7,678 nt of DNA from the NCBI GenBank assembly GCA_023388035.1, contig JAEWGY010000080.1, positions 1-7,678 of the forward strand. Direction: 5' to 3'. The notes beneath the pieces were generated by a model. The model was not told the DNA's origin and made no database searches. It saw nothing but the letters and a program-made list of their open reading frames with translations. Origin of the DNA: Bacillota bacterium. Lineage in GTDB: Bacteria > Bacillota_I > Bacilli_A > Erysipelotrichales > Erysipelotrichaceae. Positions 1 to 5,665 of the stretch are shown piece by piece (the first letter of the stretch is position 1; every line of letters begins with the position of its first letter). The translations under genes were made by a program, and so were the position numbers.

Positions 1-588
1 GGCACTTACAATTTGAGCAAGATTTGCGCTTAGAATAACCTTTTTCGCAAGTCCCATTATAAACCTTCTAAGACCGCTAGCAATATTATCAAGAGTTAAA
101 TTACTTTCTTTTTTAAAATAATCATAGGTATTAATAGGACCTGAACCGATTGTTATAAAGAGGGATAAATAAGCAGCTAGTTTAAAAGGATTGGTTTCTC
201 TTTCAATTTTATTATAATATACATCTGAGATATAAGAGATGGACATAAAACTATAGAAAGAATAGCCTAAAGGTAAGGCGATACTAGCAAAATCTAATTT
301 AAGAATATTAAAGATTCTAGTATTAAATTTAAAGAAGAAAAGCAATGCAAAAATTATGAATAGGTGTAAAAAATAGAGATATTTATTATTTTTAACCCTA
401 AGTCCGATAAGATAGGTAATAATGATGATGGCGATAAGTAAGAAGATGAAAAGCGGTTCAAAAAGAAAATAAAAAAATAGTGATATCAGTAATAAAAAAT
501 ATGGTCGATAAGTTTTTTTAATGAAATAATTAAAAGTCACTAAAAGTGGCATTAATAAAAATATAAAAATTAAGCGATTAAATTCCAT
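1..588 (-). CDS. MBOAT family membrane O-acyltransferase (AlgI/DltB-like), N-terminal part, cut by window edge
   Basis: The - strand frame is open from ATG at 588 to base 1: 196 codons with no stop, and the 3' end lies outside the window. The product is very hydrophobic. A start reading MEFNRLIFIFLLMPLL, followed by SLFFYFLFEP near residues 36-45, matches the usual AlgI-type N-terminus (FxSxxFLxFxLP then LLxSLxFYxxxEP), which fixes the start. PLGYSFYSF (106-114) with SDVYY (121-125), GSGPI (148-152) and the GLRRFIMGLAKKV stretch (172-184) are hallmark positions of the family. MBOAT enzymes transfer acyl groups across the membrane to extracytoplasmic polymers such as polysaccharide or teichoic acid; the substrate here cannot be told. 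The catalytic histidine region is beyond the edge. It is divergent from the ankyrin operon and has no Shine-Dalgarno. Family seen; exact role inferred. Confidence 0.88.
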   Translation of the reverse strand, partial: MEFNRLIFIFLLMPLLVTFNYFIKKTYRPYFLLLISLFFYFLFEPLFIFLLIAIIIITYLIGLRVKNNKYLYFLHLFIIFALLFFFKFNTRIFNILKLDFASIALPLGYSFYSFMSISYISDVYYNKIERETNPFKLAAYLSLFITIGSGPINTYDYFKKESNLTLDNIASGLRRFIMGLAKKVILSANLAQIVSA

Positions 589-594
589 ATTTAA

Positions 595-623
595 AGTTTA
601 TTGAAAAAAATATTGCTAGTCAA
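595..623 (-). promoter_or_regulatory. Sigma-A-type promoter of the MBOAT gene, leaderless geometry
   Basis: On the - strand TTGACT (bases 623-618) is followed by a 17-nt spacer and TAAACT (600-595), matching the consensus at 5 of 6 and 4 of 6 positions. Only six bases separate the -10 box from the ATG at 588, so transcription should start at or within a base or two of the start codon. No Shine-Dalgarno is present in that gap, which points to a leaderless mRNA. Confidence 0.6.
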
Positions 624-652
624 GCTAATAAAGATTTATCTTGAGCTTGATT
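618..652. promoter_or_regulatory. Inverted repeat joining two divergent -35 boxes
   Basis: AGTCAAGCT (618-626) and AGCTTGATT (644-652) are inverted copies matching at 8 of 9 positions, separated by 17 bases that contain a further small dyad (AAGAT, TT, ATCTT at 631-642). The arms contain the -35 hexamers of both divergent promoters. The symmetry could be a shared operator or simply two similar -35 regions facing each other. A T6 run follows at 651-656, but no rightward gene upstream would need a terminator here. Confidence 0.45.
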
Positions 653-675
653 TTTTAATTGTTAGCATTTACAAT
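647..675 (+). promoter_or_regulatory. Sigma-A-type promoter for the ankyrin-gene leader
   Basis: TTGATT (647-652), a 17-nt spacer and TACAAT (670-675) match the consensus at 4 of 6 and 5 of 6 positions. The predicted start is near 682, giving a leader of about 124 nt before the ankyrin gene at 806. I see no convincing second promoter between the leader terminator (749-776) and 806. TATATC at 776-781 lacks a -35 partner. Confidence 0.6.
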
Positions 676-694
676 ATAAATAGAGGAAAGACTT

Positions 695-784
695 ATGGGA
701 GTAAAAAATATTTTAAAAGTTCAAAATATAATTTACTTAAGACATAGCAAAAGCTTATTTTTTAATAAGCTTTTTTATATCTAA
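695..784 (+). CDS. Short leader ORF, 29 codons, uncertain
   Basis: An ATG at 695 sits eight bases after a GAGG Shine-Dalgarno core (683-686, within AGAGGAAAG) and opens 29 codons before TAA at 782. The predicted peptide is basic and hydrophobic (begins MGVKNILKV, ends KLFYI) and resembles no family I know. The last third of the ORF runs through the stem and T-tract of the leader terminator, which is unusual for a true gene. Complete transcripts ending at the terminator would therefore lack a stop codon. It may be a leader peptide whose translation affects termination ahead of the ankyrin gene, or a chance ORF in a non-coding leader. The good ribosome binding site is the main reason to list it. 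Confidence 0.3.
   Translation: MGVKNILKVQNIIYLRHSKSLFFNKLFYI
749..776 (+). terminator. Intrinsic terminator/attenuator in the ankyrin-gene leader
   Basis: AAAAGCTTATT (749-759) and AATAAGCTTTT (764-774) form a perfect 11-bp stem with a TTTT loop, and the T-run continues to 776. It lies after the promoter at 647-675 and only 30 nt before the ankyrin start. It must therefore either end a roughly 95-nt small RNA or act as a conditional terminator that is read through to express the downstream operon. Confidence 0.75.
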
Positions 785-805
785 AATTAATAAGGAGGTA
801 ATAAT

Positions 806-1474
806 ATGGATCAAATTAATTTAGATTTATTCAAAGAATCAGCTAATGGTGATTTTGCTAGGATCTGTGCTTTAATCGCAAAGGGAGCTGATGTTAATTA
901 CGCTAATGGTGATGGTAGAACAGCTTTAATGCGTGCTGCAAAGCGTAATTATTTAGATATCGTTAAAAAGTTATTAGAAGCTAAAGCTAATGTTAGAGCT
1001 AGGGATTTTAATAATAAGACAGCGCTTATGGGAGCAGCTAAAAAGGGTAATTTAGAAGTGGTTAAAGAATTAATTAAAGCAGGAAGTGATGTTAATTCTT
1101 TCGACAATCAAAAAAGAACCTCTTTAATGCGAGCAGCCTTATTAGGTCATATTGATGTAGTTAAATATTTAGTAGAAAATGGTGCTAATATTGATGCACA
1201 AGATAATAAAGGTAGAACTGCATTAATGGAAGCAGTGAATGCTTTTAAGGTTGAAGTTATTCATTATTTATTAGAAAAAGGAGCTAATATTAATATGCAA
1301 GACTATGAAGGATGTACCTCTTTAATGCGAGCAAGCTATGGTGGTTATGTGGATTTAGTAGTTTTCTTACTAAATAAAGGAGCTGATAAAGAAATACTTG
1401 ATAATGAATCAAGAAAAGCTATTCACTATGTACGCAGTGAATGTTTAGATGAATTAAAGGATATTTTAAAATAG
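806..1474 (+). CDS. Ankyrin-repeat protein
   Basis: This is a 222-residue protein built almost entirely of ankyrin repeats. The repeat-starting motif recurs at exactly 33-residue spacing: TALM at 39, TALM at 72, TSLM at 105, TALM at 138, TSLM at 171 and a degenerate KAIH at 204. The usual TPLH is replaced by T(A/S)LM throughout. Typical second-helix and loop segments (VVKxLLExGANI-like) end each unit. A capping half-repeat lies at residues 1-33 and a shortened one at the C-terminus. No signal peptide or membrane segment is visible, so it should be a cytosolic protein-binding scaffold; the partner is unknown. A strong AAGGAGG at 792-798, seven bases before the ATG, fixes the start. The EF-G-like gene starts 7 nt after the stop, so they are very likely co-transcribed. 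Expression may depend on read-through of the leader terminator. Confidence 0.93.
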   Translation: MDQINLDLFKESANGDFARICALIAKGADVNYANGDGRTALMRAAKRNYLDIVKKLLEAKANVRARDFNNKTALMGAAKKGNLEVVKELIKAGSDVNSFDNQKRTSLMRAALLGHIDVVKYLVENGANIDAQDNKGRTALMEAVNAFKVEVIHYLLEKGANINMQDYEGCTSLMRASYGGYVDLVVFLLNKGADKEILDNESRKAIHYVRSECLDELKDILK

Positions 1475-1481
1475 GTGTTAT

Positions 1482-3545
1482 ATGAGAGATTATCTTGCGA
1501 GTGAAATAAGAAATGTTACTATTTTAGGACATGCTGGAAGTGGTAAGTCATCACTAGTTGAAGCGATGCTTCATTATACAAAAGCCATTGATAAATTAGT
1601 TCGAATTGGTGAACATTGCCAAACTGTCGATTTTGATAGTGAAGAGGTTAAAAGAAAACAGTCAATATACAATGCTTTAGCACCAGTATTATGGAAAGAA
1701 TGTAAAATTAATTTTATTGATAGTCCAGGTTATCTTGACTTTGAAGGTGAAAAAATGGCTGCCTTAGAAGTTAGTGATAATGCTTTGATTGTATTAAATG
1801 CTAAGGAAGGTGTGCAATCAGGTACAATTAGGGCTTATAAAGAAGTTAGTAAAAGAAATTTACCAACCATCTTTTTCATCAATAAAATGGATGAAGACAA
1901 TGTATCATTTGAAGTTGTTTATAATGATTTAAGGGATAAATTCGGTAAGTCAATCATCGCTTTTGAAATGCCGATTATTGAAAATGATAAGGTTGTTGGA
2001 TCAATTAACATTTTAAGAAAAAAAGCTTGGTATTATAATGATCGCAAAACTGCTAAGGAAATACCTTCTGAATTAAGTGCTGAGGTTGATGAATACTATA
2101 ATCAGATCGCTGAAGCAATTGCGATGGGCAGTGATGAATTAATGGAAAAATTCTTCTCAGGTGAAGAGTTTAGTACTGAGGAAATTGCTTTAGGTTTAAG
2201 AATGGGTGTTAGAAGTGGTGAAATTAGACCTGTTTATTGTGGCAGTGCAGTAAATGAAACAGGAATTGAAAGACTATTGGATTTAATCAGTGAATATTTC
2301 CCATCATATGCTGAGAAAGGTATTATCAGTGCTAGAAATTCTAAGGGTGAAGAAGTTAAATTAGAAACCAATGAAAAAGAAGTTTTTTCAGCTCTAATCT
2401 TTAAAACAATCGCCGATCCTTTTGTTGGTCGTATCTCATATTTAAAAGTTTCTAGTGGTGTATTACTAAGTGATTCAATGGTATATAATCCTAAAAAAGA
2501 AACTAATGAAAAAATCGGTGGTATTTATATTGTTAAAGGTAAGAATCAAATTGCTGCTGGTAAGCTTTTCACAGGTGATATTGGTGCAGTTACAAAGCTT
2601 ATGTATAGTGAAACTAATGATACTCTTTGTGCTAAGGATCATGATATTATCTTAAATGAAATTCACTTTCCTAAACCGATGCTAGGCTTTGCGATAAAAC
2701 CTAAAACTAAGGCTGATGAAGATAAGATGTCAAATGCTATTAATAAGGTATTAGAAGAGGATAAGACCTTAAAATACTATAATAATATCGAAACGCATCA
2801 ACAATTACTATATGCACTAGGTGATCAAGCGATTGATGTAGTAATCAATAAACTTAAAAATAAATATAAAGTTGAATTGGATTTAGAAGAGCCAAAGGTT
2901 CAATATCGTGAGACAATTAGAGCTAAAGTTGAAGCTGAAGGAAAACATAAAAAACAATCTGGTGGAGCAGGACAATATGGTCATGTTAAAATTAGATTTG
3001 AACCATGTGATAGTGAAGAATTAATCTTTGAGGAAGATATTTTTGGTGGTAGTGTTCCTAAGCAATACTTCCCAGCAGTTGAAGCAGGTTTAAAGGAATG
3101 CATGGAAAAAGGACCATTAGCAGGTTATAAGGTGGTTGGTTTAAAAGCTACACTTTATGATGGATCATATCATGAGGTTGACTCTAAAGAAATAGCCTTT
3201 AAAGCAGCGGCTAGACTCGCATTTAAAGATGGTTTACCTAAGGCAAAACCAATTTTACTTGAACCTATTGCTAAGGCTAGAGTAATCGTATTAGAAGAGT
3301 ATACCGGTACCATCATAGGTGACTTTAATAAGCGTAGAGGGATAATATTAGGGATGGAACTTGTTGATAATGAACAAATTATTGATGCTGAAGTTCCTTT
3401 AGCTGAAATGCAAAAATATGCTACTGAATTAAGATCAATGACTCAAGGAACAGGTGGTTTTACACTTGAATTCGATCGTTATGAACCAGCTCCTCAAATG
3501 GTTGCTGATAAAGTTATTAAAAACGCAGTTAAAGAAGATGAATAA
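1482..3545 (+). CDS. Elongation factor G-like translational GTPase (EF-G paralogue)
   Basis: At 687 residues this has full EF-G length and domain order. The GTPase domain shows the P-loop GHAGSGKSS (16-24), G3 DSPG (80-83), G4 NKMD (134-137) and G5 region GSA near 254. Domains II and III follow to about residue 470. Domain IV carries YRETI near 472, SGGAGQYGHV near 492-501 and DGSYHEVD with the tip histidine at 564. Domain V contains the EEYTGTIIGDFNKRRG stretch. Two changes mark the EF-G-like paralogue group rather than housekeeping FusA. The G3 histidine that supports GTP hydrolysis in EF-G (DTPGH) is tyrosine (DSPGY, Y84), and the switch I signature is replaced by EEVKRKQSI (54-62). The start reading RNVTILGH is typical of the group. 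The ribosome binding site is weak (TAGGTG overlapping the upstream stop), suggesting translational coupling to the ankyrin gene. Ribosome action is expected; the specific job is unknown. Confidence 0.93.
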   Translation: MRDYLASEIRNVTILGHAGSGKSSLVEAMLHYTKAIDKLVRIGEHCQTVDFDSEEVKRKQSIYNALAPVLWKECKINFIDSPGYLDFEGEKMAALEVSDNALIVLNAKEGVQSGTIRAYKEVSKRNLPTIFFINKMDEDNVSFEVVYNDLRDKFGKSIIAFEMPIIENDKVVGSINILRKKAWYYNDRKTAKEIPSELSAEVDEYYNQIAEAIAMGSDELMEKFFSGEEFSTEEIALGLRMGVRSGEIRPVYCGSAVNETGIERLLDLISEYFPSYAEKGIISARNSKGEEVKLETNEKEVFSALIFKTIADPFVGRISYLKVSSGVLLSDSMVYNPKKETNEKIGGIYIVKGKNQIAAGKLFTGDIGAVTKLMYSETNDTLCAKDHDIILNEIHFPKPMLGFAIKPKTKADEDKMSNAINKVLEEDKTLKYYNNIETHQQLLYALGDQAIDVVINKLKNKYKVELDLEEPKVQYRETIRAKVEAEGKHKKQSGGAGQYGHVKIRFEPCDSEELIFEEDIFGGSVPKQYFPAVEAGLKECMEKGPLAGYKVVGLKATLYDGSYHEVDSKEIAFKAAARLAFKDGLPKAKPILLEPIAKARVIVLEEYTGTIIGDFNKRRGIILGMELVDNEQIIDAEVPLAEMQKYATELRSMTQGTGGFTLEFDRYEPAPQMVADKVIKNAVKEDE

Positions 3546-3567
3546 GGTGCTAAGCACCTTATTTTTT
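3541..3567 (+). terminator. Intrinsic terminator of the ankyrin/EF-G-like operon
   Basis: AATAAGGTG (3541-3549) pairs perfectly with CACCTTATT (3555-3563) around a CTAAG loop, and the T-run extends to 3567. The hairpin includes the TAA stop codon of the EF-G-like gene at 3543-3545. The -10 box of the Nudix gene starts two bases after the T-run. Confidence 0.85.
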
Positions 3568-3568
3568 G

Positions 3569-3574
3569 TATAAT
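3569..3574 (+). promoter_or_regulatory. -10 box of the Nudix gene, leaderless geometry
   Basis: A perfect TATAAT is preceded by TG and followed by seven bases before the ATG at 3582, so the transcript should begin at about the start codon. The -35 position falls inside the terminator hairpin and has no good match to TTGACA, so the promoter would lean on its -10 region. There is no Shine-Dalgarno before the gene. Confidence 0.55.
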
Positions 3575-3581
3575 AAATAAT

Positions 3582-4034
3582 ATGAAAAAATGTATTTTAC
3601 TTAATATGTGTATGATTATAAATCGTGATGACTCAAGTATTTTAGTTTTGGATAAAATAGAAAAAAATAATATCAAGGGTTTAACCTTTATCGGTGGTCA
3701 TGTTGAGGATGGTGAGAGTATTTATGAATCAATGCTTAGAGAAATCCAAGAAGAAAGTAATTTAAAGCTTAGTGACTTGGAATATAGTGGAATGATTGAA
3801 TGGGACGATAAAGATGCAAGACTTTTAGGATTTCTATATAAGGCTTATATTGATAATTCAATGCTTCCGGATATTATTTATGAAAATAGAGAAGGTAACT
3901 TAGCCTTTTATAATTTAGCTGAATTTAAAAGACTTAAAAAAGCTATTTATATGGATGAGATCTTAAGTATTTATGAGGGAGAATATAAAGAAATATATAT
4001 TAATGAAGAGTTAAATATCATTAAAAAATACTAG
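3582..4034 (+). CDS. Nudix hydrolase (MutT/MutX-like)
   Basis: This 150-residue protein is of ordinary Nudix size. The Nudix box runs from residue 39 to 61: G39, E45, R53, E54, E57 and E58 fit the GX5EX7REUXEEXGU pattern. These glutamates bind the divalent metal that drives diphosphate hydrolysis. The glycine normally found at position 60 is asparagine (EESNL), a departure from the motif. The segment GLTFIGGHVEDGES resembles MutX-type 8-oxo-dGTP diphosphatases and related nucleotide-pool cleaners, but substrate cannot be settled from the box alone. The protein has no targeting signal and should be cytosolic. The start is supported by the first beta strand (KCILLNMCMII) and by the -10 box seven bases upstream. 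The FAD-dependent gene begins 21 nt after its stop. Confidence 0.88.
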   Translation: MKKCILLNMCMIINRDDSSILVLDKIEKNNIKGLTFIGGHVEDGESIYESMLREIQEESNLKLSDLEYSGMIEWDDKDARLLGFLYKAYIDNSMLPDIIYENREGNLAFYNLAEFKRLKKAIYMDEILSIYEGEYKEIYINEELNIIKKY

Positions 4035-4042
4035 CTTTGGTT

Positions 4043-4048
4043 TATAAT
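4043..4048 (+). promoter_or_regulatory. -10 box of the FAD-dependent dehydrogenase gene, leaderless geometry
   Basis: A perfect TATAAT lies in the 21-nt gap after the Nudix gene, again exactly seven bases before the next ATG (4056). The expected -35 hexamer at 17-nt spacing is ATTAAA, a poor match. GGG at 4053-4055 touches the start codon and is too close to serve as a Shine-Dalgarno. Transcription would begin at or next to the ATG. Read-through from the Nudix gene is also possible, since no terminator is visible between the two. Confidence 0.5.
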
Positions 4049-4055
4049 AGTAGGG

Positions 4056-5615
4056 ATGATTGAAATATTAAAATTAAAATTAAAGATTAATGATGATAAT
4101 TTAATTAAAAAGATAAGTCATAAGTATAAGGTTAAAGAAAATGATATTAAAGAGATAATCATTTTAAAAAAATCACTTGATGCTAGAAGTGAGGAGTTTT
4201 ACTATGTCTATGATCTTGCGTTAAGACTTAATAAAAGATTAGAACAAAAACTTTTAAAAAGGAAGGAAATTATTCCTTATGTTAAGAAAAAATTACTGAT
4301 TAAAAAAATTAAAAAGCTTAAGACTGTTAATATCATAGGTAATGGACCAAGTGGTATTTTTGCAGCATATGCTCTTATTAGAGCAGGTTTTAAGGTTAGG
4401 ATCTTTGAACAAGGATCACATATAAATAAAGAAAATTCTAGCAGAATTAAAGATTTAGATATATTTATTAAAGAAAAAAGCTTTAATAAATATTCTAATA
4501 TGCAATTTGGAGCTGGTGGAGCTGGTAGTTTTTCAGATGCTAAATTAACATCAAGATCAAAGGATTATAAGAATCGTTTTATTCTTGAAATATTTAATTA
4601 TTTTGGTGCTAGTGAGAATATTTTATACGATAACTTACCTCATATTGGTACAGATAAAATAAGAGAAATTGTAAGTAAAATTAATGATGATCTTAGTAAT
4701 CGCGGCTGTGAATTATATTTCAATACCAAGGTTGATGATATCATTATTGATGATAAGGTTACTAAGGGTGTTATTGCTGGTGATAAATTTTATGAAGCAG
4801 ATTATAACATTCTAGCTATAGGTCATAGTGCTTATGATTTAGCCTTCAAATTAAAAGAAAAAGGTATTAAAATTATCGCCAAAGAATTTGCAGTTGGTTT
4901 TCGCTGTGAACATCCTAGATCATTAATTGATAAGACTCAAAATAAGAAATATCATCAGATTTTAAATAGCGCCTCATATAGTCTTAGTTTTAAATGTGAT
5001 GATAAGCATTCGATCTATAGTTTTTGCATGTGTCCTGGTGGCTATGTAATGCCAGCTAGTGCTAGTGCTAATACCATCTGTCTTAATGGTATGTCATATG
5101 CTAGTCGTAATAATGATTATTCTAATGCTGGTATCTTAATACCGATAAGAATGGATGAGTTTTATAAAGGTGATTGTTTTGATGGAATTAAATATATTAA
5201 TGATTTAGAAGAAAAGGCCTTTAATATTTCTAAGGACTATAAAATACCAGCACAGAATATTAAAGACTATTTAAATAATGAGCTTAATCCCTTAATTTTT
5301 AAGCCATCATATCCGATGGGTGTCGTAAATTATAATCTAACAAATTTCTTTAATGAAAAACAATCTGAAATGTTTAAAAAAGCCTTTATTGATTTTGATA
5401 AAAAAATACCTGGTTTTATTAATGAAGGAATTATTATGGCAGTAGAATCAAGATCAAGTTGTCCTTATCGCATTTTAAGAAATAATAAATATGAAGCCTT
5501 GGATTTTAGTGGTTTATATCCAATTGGTGAAGGAGCTGGCTATGCTGGTGGTATTATGTCAAGTGCCTTAGATGGTTTAAATTGTGCTTTAAATTTAATT
5601 GAAGAAAATACTTAA
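4056..5615 (+). CDS. FAD-dependent dehydrogenase of the COG2509 type
   Basis: This 519-residue protein is close to the length usual for this uncharacterised flavoprotein family. The N-terminal region (1-60) carries ILKKSLDARSEEFYYVYDLAL, the family's pre-Rossmann module, which supports the chosen start. The dinucleotide-binding fold follows: GNGPSG (95-100) with the acidic residue E118 ending the second strand (RIFEQG), the place that holds the ribose of FAD. FSDAKLTSR near 159-167 and the C-terminal GEGAGYAGGI near 491-500, followed by SSALDGL, are strong family markers. Members are predicted FAD-dependent oxidoreductases with unknown substrate; the protein lacks membrane segments and should be cytosolic. 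It follows the Nudix gene closely but has its own -10 box. I see no terminator after it; its stop codon lies inside a tandem repeat in the htrA promoter region. Confidence 0.9.
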   Translation: MIEILKLKLKINDDNLIKKISHKYKVKENDIKEIIILKKSLDARSEEFYYVYDLALRLNKRLEQKLLKRKEIIPYVKKKLLIKKIKKLKTVNIIGNGPSGIFAAYALIRAGFKVRIFEQGSHINKENSSRIKDLDIFIKEKSFNKYSNMQFGAGGAGSFSDAKLTSRSKDYKNRFILEIFNYFGASENILYDNLPHIGTDKIREIVSKINDDLSNRGCELYFNTKVDDIIIDDKVTKGVIAGDKFYEADYNILAIGHSAYDLAFKLKEKGIKIIAKEFAVGFRCEHPRSLIDKTQNKKYHQILNSASYSLSFKCDDKHSIYSFCMCPGGYVMPASASANTICLNGMSYASRNNDYSNAGILIPIRMDEFYKGDCFDGIKYINDLEEKAFNISKDYKIPAQNIKDYLNNELNPLIFKPSYPMGVVNYNLTNFFNEKQSEMFKKAFIDFDKKIPGFINEGIIMAVESRSSCPYRILRNNKYEALDFSGLYPIGEGAGYAGGIMSSALDGLNCALNLIEENT

Positions 5616-5633
5616 TTTCATTTTAATTTCATT
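5612..5633 (+). repeat. Tandem 11-bp direct repeat upstream of the HtrA-type protease
   Basis: TTAATTTCATT occurs twice back to back (5612-5622 and 5623-5633), followed by two more T. The first copy contains the TAA stop of the FAD-dependent gene. Direct repeats with 11-bp spacing are the typical layout of binding sites for OmpR-family response regulators, and htrA genes in Bacillota are often under such control (CssR). This could be an operator overlapping the -35 region, or chance in AT-rich DNA. Confidence 0.4.
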
Positions 5634-5648
5634 TTGTTACTTTACAAT
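5621..5648 (+). promoter_or_regulatory. Probable promoter of the HtrA-type protease gene
   Basis: TACAAT (5643-5648) is a good -10 candidate. The -35 region is poor: TTTTAA at 5621-5626 with a 16-nt spacer is the best I find, and it overlaps the tandem repeat. A weak -35 next to direct repeats would fit activator control. Transcription would start near 5655, just at the AAGGAGG of the gene. Confidence 0.4.
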
Positions 5649-5665
5649 AATAACAAGGAGGCAAT

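Noticed and set aside
620..656. TCAAGCT/AGCTTGA hairpin followed by T6 as an intrinsic terminator
   Set aside because: No + strand transcript enters from the left, since the gene there runs leftward, and both arms are explained as divergent -35 regions.
2470..2655. 61-codon + strand ORF inside the EF-G-like gene
   Set aside because: It lies fully within a well-supported GTPase gene in another frame, has a low-complexity product and no ribosome binding site.
3494..3676. 60-codon - strand ORF across the EF-G-like/Nudix junction
   Set aside because: It overlaps two supported genes, a terminator and a promoter; the product is an AT-rich antisense reading.
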